A program made the translations under genes and the position numbers. Shown in pieces: positions 50,193-59,679 of a stretch of DNA of 64,000 bases. The DNA comes from Chaetoderma sp. LZ-2023a (taxonomy: Eukaryota; Mollusca; Caudofoveata; Chaetodermatida; Chaetodermatidae): contig CM067367.1 of NCBI GenBank assembly GCA_034401795.1, positions 29,284,690 to 29,348,689 of the forward strand. The letters are read 5' to 3'. The stretch's first letter is position 1, and every line of letters starts with the position of its first letter. The notes beneath the pieces were generated by a model, which did no database searches, had not been told where the DNA came from, and saw nothing but the letters and a program-made list of their open reading frames with translations.

Positions 50193-50270
50193 AATTAGTT
50201 CCACGAGCGTCTGTTATAAATTGAGCCATGCCAGTATTTGTTTGTAACTGGAGTTATTTGTTCACAGAGT

Positions 50271-50373
50271 TGGTGGTCAGCACCGCTTGGACAAGGAGAA
50301 GAAAGAGCCATTTGAAATGCGATGGTCATCAAGTGGTCACTGGAACTGGTTTCTTATTACAAACATCATGTAA
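50271..50373 (+). other. Possible exon, unidentified
   Basis: It follows TTATTTGTTCACAG and is followed by GTGAAT. One frame reads VGGQHRLDKEKKEPFEMRWS, then SSGHWNWFLITNIM and a TAA. The composition is more protein-like than neighbouring ORFs, but no family is recognised and no linked exon was found. Chance is a real alternative. Confidence 0.2.
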
Positions 50374-50427
50374 CCAGTCTTCAAGTCCAAGGTGAATAAT
50401 TAGCATAAGTATATATTGCTTAAGCAT

Positions 50428-50668
50428 TTAACTCTTTCACGACGAATCCGACCAAAACCGGCCTCTGTACTGCTCTTGAGGAATGTCCATTTGTAGGCCA
50501 AGAGAAGACTATTTTTTTTTCAATTTACCACTGGAATGACTGGCTCGTTAACTGAGCCAGTCATTCCAATAGTAAATTTTTGAAAATATTCTTCTCTTGG
50601 CTTACAGATGGACATTCAGTAAGTAAATATTTTAATTTTTTTAACAAATTTAGTCGTTAAAGGGTTAA
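50428..50668 (+). mobile_element. Family A1 element, left partner of a pair (241 bp)
   Basis: It starts TTAACTCTTTCACGACGAAT and ends GTCGTTAAAGGGTTAA. The hairpin is CACTGGAATGACTGGCTCG with GAGCCAGTCATTCCAATAG. Confidence 0.9.
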
Positions 50669-50864
50669 TGGTCAAGATTGGTCTAGAAAATAAAAGTATT
50701 TGTTTATTGACTCCCCAATTGCCAGCCAAGAGAAGACTATTTTTGAAAGTTTACCACAGGAATGAGCCAGTCATTCCAGTGGTAACTTTTCAAAAATAGT
50801 GTTCTCTTGGCCGGCAATTGGGCCTTCCACAAGACCACTGCAAAGCCTAACTTCAGTATTAAAG
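50665..50864 (-). mobile_element. Family A1 element, right partner of a pair
   Basis: It starts TTAATGGTCAAGATTGGTC on the shared TTAA. Arms share AATTGCCAGCCAAGAG and CTCTTGGCCGGCAATT, a change from the usual ATTTGCAGACC. The hairpin centre is short (GGAATGAGCCAGTCATTCC). The layout is right end to right end. Confidence 0.85.
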
Positions 50865-50961
50865 TATTTGAAATTTGTGGTTTGATTCAAAGTTGTCATC
50901 TCATTCCTGCTCACATGTCATACCAGGTCAACTTGGATATATCCTGGTCAATAAATGAAAG

Positions 50962-51320
50962 CATTTCTAGCTATACCCCGCCCATTTCTCATTAAGTGCC
51001 ACCCACTTTTTTTGCATCTCGAATTGGAATCAATTGATATACTGGGTACTATGGAATTCTGAATGCCCAGTATCCCGATTTCAAGGTAACTATAAAATTA
51101 AGCTGTTGAATATTTTGAAACTAATTTGACAGGGTGCTAGGCAGCAACAGCACCCAGTCAGATTAGTTTCAAAATATTCAACAGAATATTTAGTAAGTAG
51201 TAAACCCATCAAGGACATAAAATTCATACAGTTGACAGAGTTTTCAATGTTCATGACAGAGCAAGATACCCCACTATGTATTGTGAAGTCAGCTTACATG
51301 TGACATAATTGAATATACTT
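50962..51320 (+). mobile_element. Family D/E element
   Basis: CATTTCTAGCTATACCCCGC opens, then GAATTGGAATCAATTGATAT, CAAGGTAACTATAAAATTAA, hairpin TTTGACAGGGTGCTAGGCAG with CAACAGCACCCAGTCAGATT, and a decayed right region (TACATGTGACATAATTG). The left terminus is missing. Confidence 0.75.
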
Positions 51321-51624
51321 ATGACTCAATCCACAGGCTCGCCCAGGAAGGGTATAAAAGGGATGAAAATTCCAGTCCAGATCATTCATCAGACTTTTGG
51401 TCTCACATTGCGACCAAGCGTCAGGCTAAATAACCTTCCACAAGTAGCTCATATTACTGACTACATTGTTATTCAGTAACATAACTGAACATAGCGTCAT
51501 ATACTTGAGTGACAGAGATAAGATCCCACCATTCATACACTTGTCCACTCATACTCTGGTCAGCTCATTCCATTGGAAGTTCATGTCCGGATCAACTGAC
51601 CGCATGTTCCTCGCATTCTATGCT
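51321..51624 (+). promoter_or_regulatory. TATA-bearing, LTR-like block
   Basis: GGTATAAAAGGG (TATAAAAG at 51353-51360) is followed about 30 bases later by CATTCATCAGACTTTTGGTC, the arrangement seen in LTR or gene core promoters. No second LTR, primer-binding site or ORF lies nearby. It could be a solo LTR fragment or an isolated promoter. Confidence 0.3.
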
Positions 51625-51625
51625 C

Positions 51626-51986
51626 AATGAACCTTTCCAGTTTTAGCTATGCCGCGCCTATCTCTTTCTAAGCTCCACCCACATTTCGCCATGTTGGGAT
51701 TGATCGATCCACGAATGCCTAACTCAATTTCCTGAAAACTATACAGATAATCATTTGAATATTTTGCAACTAATTTGACTTGGTGCTGTTGCTGCCTATG
51801 GCAGCAACAGCTCCCAGTCAAATTAGTTTCAAAATATCCAACAGAATATTTATTAAATAGTAAAGACATACAATTCATCCAACAACGCATAGTCCGTCTG
51901 CAAATATGCATTCATGATGCACTTAGCGATGTCGTCATTCACGATTATGACGTCATAGGATGGGTTGATAAAGTGTAACGGTCAAT
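51626..51986 (+). mobile_element. Family D element, near complete
   Basis: AATGAACCTTTCCAGTTTTA opens. The near-perfect hairpin is CTTGGTGCTGTTGCTGCC, loop TATG, GCAGCAACAGCTCCCAG. There is a perfect CRE in CGATTATGACGTCATAGG. The right end is decayed (GTGTAACGGTCAATT). Confidence 0.85.
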
Positions 51987-52059
51987 TGCTTTCCTGGTTA
52001 ATTCATACCATTGTGAATTCATGTAACGATTAAGTCACAGGATCATTAACTTATAACCT

Positions 52060-52655
52060 GGTCGGCTCGTACCATATTCAACTTGGACCACGGTCAACTT
52101 GTATCATATTCAACTCAGACCATGGTCAACTCATACCATATTCAACTCAGACCACTGTCAACTCAAACTCTATTCAACTCAGACCACTCTCAACTCAGAC
52201 TCTATTCAACTCAGACAATGGTCAACTAATCTGTCCTAGTCAACTCAGACCATGGTCAGCTCATACCCTATTCAACTCGGACCATGATAAACTCATACCC
52301 TATTCAACTCGGACCATGGTCAACTCATACCACATTCAACTCCGACCATTGTCAACATGTACCTTATTCAAATCAGACCACGGTCAACTTTTATGCTTTT
52401 CACATCAGACCATGGCCAGCTCATGCCATATTCACATCAGAGCAAGGTCAATTTGTGAACTATTCCACTCAAATCATTGTCAATTTATCCCCTATTCACA
52501 TCAGACAACTTTAGGTCATAGACCCTATTCAACTCAGATCATGGTCAACTTCTGCTCTATTTAACTCAGATCATGGTCAACTTCTGCTCTATTCAACTCA
52601 GACCATGGTCAAGTCATATGCTATTCAACTCAAACCATGGTCAACTCACTATTAT
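52060..52655 (+). repeat. 32-bp tandem array, about 18 units
   Basis: Units of the kind CAACTCAGACCATGGTCAAC, TCATACCATATT recur at 32-bp spacing (e.g. 52111 and 52143), more diverged to the right. ORFs across it are artefacts. Confidence 0.9.
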
Positions 52656-52659
52656 GTCA

Positions 52660-53340
52660 TAATTTATACATTTTTGGCCAAAATTGTGACATATATGACT
52701 AACAAAAATAGCTTATTCAATGAAAATTTTCATATTTCTAGGTGAAAGATTTTAACATCTCGAGACACAATATTGGTATTTTTGGCAAAATTATTGCGTT
52801 CCCTCCCAAAATTGTTGTATTTGTTTCCATATTTGTCTTTGCATTAGTCTTAAATTTCTACAATTCATGCCCAAATTTGTTTATTTAACTAATTACCACT
52901 ATTCCAGATGAGTAATCCTCCTCTTGGGTGGCTGATTTTCAGTAACTCGTGTGAACACCTCATTTTCATCAAATTCAATCCAGCCCACCCACATTCACCC
53001 TTTGTCGTGTAAAATTCTCTCCCCTTATCTTAATACTCTGTCTTTTTTTTCTTGTGAAAAATATCTATTTGCATTTTTTGTAGCTTCTGCATTTGTCTAA
53101 TACATAGTTTCCGTTATCACGCTAAGTTATTGCTTAGATACAGATGTACCAGGGGTGTCTGACAGCCACCCGCAATCCATTTTGAAACTGACACCATTCC
53201 ATCAAGTTGATTACATCTGAGGTGATATCTACAAATGTTAGTGCTACAGCTGCTATCTTCTCATAGACATGCAGTTAAAAACTTCCAGGGACTGTTCAAC
53301 ACTACATTCTGCCCACAACTTATTACTTTTCTAGTGTGAA
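52660..53340. other. No recognised feature
   Basis: AT-rich sequence. A GTGACATATATGACTAACAA block and TTTTTGGCCAAAATTG are not matched elsewhere here. Confidence 0.35.
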
Positions 53341-53553
53341 TTAACCATATTAGCGACAAATCTGTGAAAAAATAAATTCTTTAGGATTTATAGCATGTTC
53401 TGTTGAATATTTTGAAATTAATATGACTGGAAGCCATTGCTGCCTAAGGCAGTAATGGCTTCCAGTCATATTAATTTCAAAATATTCAACAGCTTTCATG
53501 TTTGTTTGCCCTAAGATTGAGATATACAGGGAATTTATCAGTGAAAGGGTCAC
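53341..53553 (+). mobile_element. Family B element with matched arm changes
   Basis: TTAACCATATTAGCGACAAA opens. Arms read AAATTAATATGACTGGAAGC and GCTTCCAGTCATATTAATTT, both with ATATGACTG instead of ATTTGACTG. The right terminus is CAGTGAAAGGGTCA. Confidence 0.85.
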
Positions 53554-53604
53554 AGCATTTTAGCCAACATTAGATGGTGTTCGGAAATATGTTTGGGAGA
53601 CTAA

Positions 53605-53815
53605 GAAGTCATTTATCCCATTCACCGCTATAAATTAAATATATTCAGGACAGATTCTTTACGGTCGGTGCATGAAACAGTGTGTTGAATATTGTGAAAT
53701 TAATTTGACTGGAAGCTGTTGCCGTACCAACAGCTTCCAGTCAAATTATTTTCAAGATTATTTTAAAAATATTTGTTGGAATTGAGATACTGGGATAGTT
53801 TAAGGGATTTATGGT
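53605..53815 (+). mobile_element. Family B element, termini decayed
   Basis: ATTCACCGCTATAAATTAAA, then hairpin AATTTGACTGGAAGCTGTTG, CCGTAC, CAACAGCTTCCAGTCAAATT. The outer right arm is decayed. Confidence 0.7.
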
Positions 53816-54178
53816 TACTTCAGATTTTGAAAGAAAGTTTTGTTTAAAAATACTGGTAAATTAGAATTAAAAAGGCCAAAAATATAATTAAATATTTGGC
53901 TAAATAAGTTTGTCAATAATGTTTTAAATAATTATTTAAAAGGATTGGCTGGATCCTATAATTATTTACGCCGCTAAAGACCGGTGTGAGTATTGCGGGT
54001 TTGCAGGCTTCGAATAGTAGGAGATTAAAAATTCAATCTACCGATCGCCTGAATGGAATTTCAGAAGAACAATATTTTGATCTTCCAGTTTCTGCTGGGG
54101 GATCAGTAAAAAATCTTTAAAAGGTTCATGTTGTACTCATAGTAAGATTCAATACAAAAATGTCCAAACCCTGCATTG
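53816..54178. other. No recognised feature
   Basis: Unremarkable AT-rich stretch without hairpin families. Confidence 0.35.
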
Positions 54179-54412
54179 TTTAACCATTTAATGAGCAAGA
54201 AAGTTTAACATTTTTCATAGTCAATGTCCATTTACAGGCCAAGATAAATCTCTTTGGAAAATTAATCGCGGGAATGGCTATAGCTCACTAATTGAGCCAG
54301 CCATTCCAATGGTAAATTTAAAAAAGATTTCTCCTGGGCTGCAAACCAGCAATGCTAACATACATGTAATGCACTTTTATAGGTCATCAGGGTTGGCAAT
54401 TGATGGGTTACC
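54179..54412. mobile_element. Family A element, diverged
   Basis: TTAACCATTTAATGAGCAAG opens. The hairpin is GGGAATGGCTATAGCTCACT with GAGCCAGCCATTCCAATGG. AATTGATGGGTTA closes. Confidence 0.65.
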
Positions 54413-54439
54413 TGGTGGTAGTCACCTGTTGTAAAAAAA

Positions 54440-55037
54440 ATTGATCTCCTGGAAGGAGCCATAGTATGGATCATTTTATTGATCTCCCGGGTGGGCTTAT
54501 TTTGAGGCCTGAGTTTGTGTCATCTGTTAGTTTGTCCGCAGCAAATCCCTGCGATGCAGATTGTATACTCACCAAATTTTGCATTTATATTGGGGATGGG
54601 GGTGGGGGGAGGGGGGAGAAAGAGAGACGTCAAAAGGTCAAATATCTAGGTCATAGTTCAATTAGGTTCATAAGAAAATAAACATTTTTGGCCATAACTC
54701 GGGAATGCAAAATGGTAGAATACCAGATTTGGGGCATCCATTCACAATATGGCTGGCTAGAAGTTGTTTGAGGGTTTCAGGTCAAATGGTCAAATATCTA
54801 GATCATGAGCTTGTCATACTGGAATACACGTTTTTGGCAGTAACTTGGGAATGCAAGCCGGTAGAAACCCCCAATTTGTGACATACAATCATATTGTAGC
54901 ATGCTGGAGGGAGTTTAAATTTTAGGTCAATAGGTCAAATATCTAAGTTAAGGGGTAATTAAGTGCATACCGCAATATGCATTTATTCCCCATAGCGCTG
55001 GCATGCAAGACTGTAGAATCATGAAATGAATCGCATC
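54440..55037. repeat. Element T: about 145-152 bp tandem units, left part
   Basis: GGTCAAATATCTAGGTCAT-type anchors lie at 54636, 54788 and 54932. Each unit also has TTTTTGGCCATAACTCGGGA-like and GAATGCAAAATGGTAGAA-like blocks. A G-rich run sits at 54596-54620. Confidence 0.7.
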
Positions 55038-55341
55038 GATGAAGGAATCCAGTTTTAGCTAATCCCCACTAACATTTGCCCATGTTGGGATCGATCGATC
55101 CCTGCACTCCCTAAATCTGTTTCCATAGGCAGCAACAGCACCCAGTCAAATTAGTTTCAAAATATTCAACAGCCTATTTATTAAATAGTAGACACAATTT
55201 GTACAACTTGACACTCTATCATGCGTTTAAGACGGACATAATCATATCATTCATGGCGTGATTGATTATGACGTCAGCCTACATGTGACATTGTTGATTA
55301 TGACGTCATATGAATGCTCAATAAACTGGATTCCTCAATTC
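55038..55341 (+). mobile_element. Family D element inserted in T, left arm deleted
   Basis: GATGAAGGAATCCAGTTTTA opens and AAACTGGATTCCTCAATT closes. Left arm and loop are mostly missing (TTTCCATAGGCAGCAACAGC). Two perfect CRE octamers lie in GATTATGACGTCAGCCTA and GATTATGACGTCATATGAAT. Confidence 0.85.
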
Positions 55342-55800
55342 ATATTGTAGTCATATTCATGGCAAGTGGACAAATATATAGGTCACAGGTCGCTAAGTGC
55401 ATATCAGAATGTAACTTTAGGTCATAACTTGGGAAGGCAGAATCACCAAATTTACACACCCCTTGATGCTATGCGGGGATGGAAGTAATTTTAGTTTCTG
55501 GTCAAAAGGTTAAATATCTAAGTCACAGTGCCACTAAGTGCATACCAAAATCTGACTTTTAGGTGATGACTATGGAATCTAAGGCCTTGTTCTCACTAGA
55601 GACTTAATCAGGAATAACGCCATACTGACGTATGGCATTATTCCTGATTAAGTCTCTCGTGAGAACATGACCTAAGAAACTAAGATCGCAAAACTTACCA
55701 CATCTATTTATATTATAGTGAGCTAGAAGTAGTTTTGATCAAAGGGTCAAATATCTAGGTCACAGTGACACTAAGGGCATTGGCAAAACAGCGAGCAAAG
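55342..55800. repeat. Element T, right part
   Basis: Anchors ACAAATATATAGGTCAC (55367), GGTTAAATATCTAAGTCAC (55508) and GGGTCAAATATCTAGGTCAC (55744) continue the array. The last spacing is lengthened by the 95-bp hairpin at 55581. Confidence 0.7.
55581..55675. mobile_element. Small near-perfect hairpin element inside T
   Basis: Arms are 55581-55625 and 55630-55673, with 4-base loop TGAC. Outer sequence is GGCCTTGTTCTCACTAGAG against CTCTCGTGAGAACATGACC. TAA on both sides could be a 3-bp target duplication of Harbinger type. This is an inference. Confidence 0.8.
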
Positions 55801-56011
55801 GCATGAGTCAGAGCTCTGTGTGAAGTCTAGTTGTATATAAAATCAGTACCAAATTTCTCTTTAAATCTCCTATTTTATGTTGGCGATGTGTTATCTAGTA
55901 TTACGATAATCATCATCTGGGAGCTTGCCAACTATAGATGTAACATTAATTATCGCCTATGTTTATTTGCTCTTCGTAAACTGATGGTGTTAGGATAAAT
56001 CTCAACTCTTC

Positions 56012-56240
56012 TTAACCCTTTTAACAGTGATACCAGCCAAAAAATAACTTGCAATGGCCTTGACAAATGTGAATTTTCAGATTAAGAGATTTTTTTTTTA
56101 AATGTACCGCTGAAATGACTTGCTCCATAACCTAAAAAATAAAAAAATAAAAATCTTCTCTTGACCTGCAAATGGACATTTTCTAAGACAAAATTGAAAT
56201 TTTCTTGAACAGATTTTAGGGTAAATTCATGGGTTTTCAG
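56012..56240 (+). mobile_element. Family A2 element, right arm replaced
   Basis: TTAACCCTTTTAACAGTGAT opens. The left arm CGCTGAAATGACTTGCTCCA is followed by AT-rich AAAAAATAAAAAAATAAAAA instead of its complement, then CTTCTCTTGACCTGCAAATG and TTGAACAGATTTTAGGG. Confidence 0.7.
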
Positions 56241-56331
56241 TGATAGGGCAGGTGCACGCAGCAGTGAATGGCTAACACTTTCAAATAAAATATTAGATAG
56301 GATAACTTTTTTTATGATGTAAGAAATATTT

Positions 56332-56435
56332 TGTTGAATATGTTTAAACTATTTAAGTGGAGGATATTTATATACAATATATAGTTAATCACCAACAGTC
56401 TCGAGTCAAATTAGTTTTAAAAAATTCAACATCCT
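56332..56435. mobile_element. D/B-type hairpin relic
   Basis: TGTTGAATATGTTTAAACTA and GAGTCAAATTAGTTTTAAAA, AATTCAACA. The inner stem is lost. Confidence 0.45.
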
Positions 56436-56494
56436 GGTACCATGTACCGAATCCTATAAGACATGACATCTACACGCATTATAATTGTTTGCTC

Positions 56495-56612
56495 AGGTTT
56501 CACCATTCCAGTGATGAATTTTCAAAAATACTCTTCTTGCATGGCCTGCAAATGAACATTGAATAATCAAAGATTTAGCTGTTCTTGACCACTTCTGCCC
56601 ATTAAATATTGT
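56495..56612 (+). mobile_element. Family A1 right half
   Basis: CACCATTCCAGTGATGAATT, TGGCCTGCAAATGAACATTG, GTTCTTGACCACTTCTGCCC, ATTAAATATTG. The left half is absent. Confidence 0.6.
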
Positions 56613-56787
56613 TAGAATTTGCTGAATGTTTGCAAATTTAACATGTTCTGGGACAAAAACAGAACAGAAATGAAACGAAGTCGAAGTAAAATCCAAACAA
56701 AATTGAGATAAGGGCAAAACAAAATTGAACAACCCAATAATGTAGCGCAGATTGTTGCATTTTTGTTTTGCATTTGTCCAGAGGAAC

Positions 56788-57168
56788 AATGGACATTACC
56801 ATTTTTGGCTATGCCCCGCCCATCTCTAACTAATCTCCACCCACACCTAGCTCGTGTTTGGATCAATCGATCTCTGAACTCCCTGACCATCAATTTTCAG
56901 AAAACTATACAGATAAGCTGGTGCATATTTTGAAACTAATTTGACTGGGCGCTGTCGCTGCCTATGGCAGCGACAGCACCCAGGCGAATTAGTTTCAAAA
57001 TATTCAACAGCATGTTTATTAAATAGTAAAGACATACAATTCATACAACGTGTCGGCCTATAGTTAAAAACGGACCTAATAGACTCATTTATGACATAAT
57101 GATTATGATGTCATCCTACACGCCGCTTAGCCGAGTATGACGTCATACTCTGGAAAGGTGAATTGCCT
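56788..57168 (+). mobile_element. Family D element with matched arm change
   Basis: ATGGACATTACCATTTTTGG opens and CTGGAAAGGTGAATT closes. The inner stem reads GCGCTGTCGCTGCC and GGCAGCGACAGC, where other copies have GCTGTTGC and GCAACAGC. There is a perfect CRE in GAGTATGACGTCATACTC, itself a palindrome. Confidence 0.9.
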
Positions 57169-57398
57169 TATATTTTGGTGTCCATAATTAACAGGTTTAC
57201 ATCACTTAAAATACTTTAAAATTTGAAACTCGGTATGTCAGGGAAAATGTATCACCCAGGTTATATTTAATCGACGTGAAACTTAGTCCCGGACATTGGT
57301 TACGGTAGATGTTGACATATCATTTAGGTAATGTGAAGTAACATCTTACTGATTTGCCCCTCTTATGTCAAAACGTCAGCAGTAATTACACACAATCA
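57169..57398. other. No recognised feature
   Basis: Unremarkable spacer. Confidence 0.3.
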
Positions 57399-57576
57399 TT
57401 AACCATTTCACTGATAAATTCCGAAAAAATTTTAACCTTTGTGATATAAAATTTATTTTGTTGAATATTTTAAAGTTAATTTTAAGCCATTGCTACAATG
57501 ACTTCCAGTCAAATTCCTTTCAAAAATATTCAGCAGTTTCCGCTTTGAAAATGAGAATTCAGTGTTGAAAGGGTTA
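57399..57576 (+). mobile_element. Family B element, shortened hairpin
   Basis: TTAACCATTTCACTGATAAA opens. Arms are decayed (TTAAGCCATTGCTACAATGA). GAAAATGAGAATTCAGTG, then TTGAAAGGGTTA. Confidence 0.75.
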
Positions 57577-57749
57577 CTAATACAAGTCACATGCCATAAA
57601 ATCCGTTTTGTGGTAAGACTGGTGGTCATTTGTGAAAACGAGGTCAAAATACCAAAGGTCAACGTCATATAGTAAACGGTCACGGTTACAGTACTAATAA
57701 GGTGGCCTTTATTTAATTTTGAATCATCTATCTCTTGAAATTCCAGTGT

Positions 57750-57906
57750 ACATCAATTTTCAAGACGCCTGTGCAGGACAGCTGAATATTTTGAAACTAA
57801 TTTGTCTGACGATGTTGCTGCCTCAGGCAGCAACATCTCCCAGTCAAATTAATTTCAAAATATTCAACAAAATATTCCTTTGCCATTACTAGTGTTGAAG
57901 GGGTAA
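57750..57906. mobile_element. B/D-type hairpin element
   Basis: AGCTGAATATTTTGAAACTA, hairpin ACGATGTTGCTGCC, loop TCA, GGCAGCAACATCTCCCAGTC, then AATATTCAACAAAATATTCC and TTGAAGGGGTAAG. The left arm uses the D-type AAACTAATTT while the right uses the B-type AAATTAATTT. Confidence 0.6.
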
Positions 57907-57909
57907 GGT

Positions 57910-59241
57910 ATGTGTAGTTGATCACTTATATACAGTAGAAGTATGACACATCTATAGTTAGTTATGCTGTACTATTTTAGAGACACTGCATCACTTGGTC
58001 AATGTGAAGCCACTGTGCTTCCCACTTTTCATGCTTGAGCGAACGCGAAAGAGACGCACAAAGAATAAGTATAATGCATTGTTCAAATGGATGTTGTTAT
58101 AACTAAACAATGTGGCTATATAATATAAGTATGCATGGTTTATGCATCGTTCATATAGCCTATTGTTTCAAAGAATGCTTCGTGGTCATCACTGACGCAT
58201 TACATGGCCTATATATATATTAAGCAATTGTCTCCTCGTGACCAAATAAAGACGATTATTTCTCGTAATTATTTCTTCTCGCTCGAACCTGGAACGAACC
58301 TTGCTCTTGAGCATCCAATTATAAATAATTGCAGCCATTTTCACATAAAAAGTTAGGAACGCTCGTTGGCTTTTCTAGCGGCTGAAAAATACCTCTAATT
58401 ACTCTAATTGCGAACTGGGCTAGATGTTTTGTGCGACGAAAATAGAATTCTGAGAAAATTAATCCGAAGAAGCAAATTACTAAGAAATCATTAGTGAGTG
58501 GTGGACGCTGTCAAGGTAGAAAGCGTGATAATGAGTGAGCAGTCATTAGCGAAATTATACCCGCCGACTGCTGCGCACCTCCGTTCTACGATACATTTAT
58601 AAATATGTATGATAATATAATTCTGATGATGATGCTTGCGATGATTAAGATTATGATGAGGATGATGATGAAGGTGATATTCTACCATGAAGCTTTGTAG
58701 AATTAATTTATCTGGCTAATATATATTTTCCGCCATAAATTGGGTCATATGATGCCGTGGTACATTTCATGTGCTTCTCATTTGTACGATTTCTATTAAC
58801 ATTAATAGAATCAAAAGCTTGTATTTATTTAGCTAAAGATCAAATGCAGAATATTTCTCAATATATCTAAGTCTAAGCTTGAAATATTTTTGTTCAGTAT
58901 TTAGAAATTTGTAATATGATGTGAAGCCGATGATGCCAGTATCATCCCCATAGCTAGCAATAACTAATTCCTATCGGATTAATTTTAGAAATAATCAGTT
59001 ATAAGCTCGTCTTGCATTTGTGATTATGGGATTATAGATTTCAAAGGGTGTCTGCATGTTAATTGTTGCTATGGTAATAACATATTCCTGGCACCTAGGT
59101 AGAGTTTCGTACCATGATATATATACCGTATATATTAGTTATACATGACTCGTATTAACTTTGTCTTTGAACTTTCTTATCCTTAGTAGAAATAATCAGA
59201 GAGTTAATACCTTTGTCATAACATCCTCGCTATGTGACCCT
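57910..59241. other. Long repeat-free stretch, possible regulatory DNA
   Basis: No hairpin family from 57910 to 59241. A GATGATGATG microsatellite lies near 58624-58676, which explains the His-rich minus-strand ORF. 58010-58600 has balanced composition with TATGCATGGTTTATGCATCG. No gene recognised. Confidence 0.35.
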
Positions 59242-59450
59242 TTAACCCTTACAACTCTGGTGTTTAAAGTTTGAATTTGAAATTTAAATTAACAGATGAC
59301 CTGGTGTTCATTTTTTAACAAATTTGGTGGGAGGTGGTGCTGTCGTGGACAGCAGCATCTTCTACAAAAATTGTTTAAAAATGTACACCAGTTTCTTTGA
59401 TATTGACACAGTAAAAGATAGAATATTGACATCATAGTGGTATGGGGTAA
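59242..59450. mobile_element. Family F hairpin element (single copy here)
   Basis: TTAACCCTTACAACTCTGGT opens and GGTATGGGGTAA closes (TTAA mutated to GTAA). Hairpin arms 59302-59391 are CTGGTGTTCATTTTTTAAC, GGTGGTGCTGTC, GACAGCAGCATC, TTAAAAATGTACACCAG. The termini resemble A/B but the hairpin does not. Confidence 0.7.
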
Positions 59451-59677
59451 TGGTCACGATTTTTAAAAAAATTTGAAATTTCTGCTTAGTGAATGCCCAT
59501 TTACAGGACAAGAGAGAACTATTTTTGAAAATTTACCACTGAAATGACTGGCTCAGTAAACGAGCCAGCCATTCCAGTGGTAAGTTTTCAAAAATAAAAT
59601 TCCTTGGCCAGCAAATTGCCATCCCTCAAGACTATTACAGAGGCCAGTTTGGGCCGGCTTCACCATGAAAGGGTTAA
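59447..59677 (-). mobile_element. Family A1 element abutting F (231 bp)
   Basis: It opens on the shared, mutated GTAATGGTCACG and closes CACCATGAAAGGGTTAA. The hairpin is CACTGAAATGACTGGCTCAG with GAGCCAGCCATTCCAGTGG. Confidence 0.85.
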
Positions 59678-59679
59678 CA

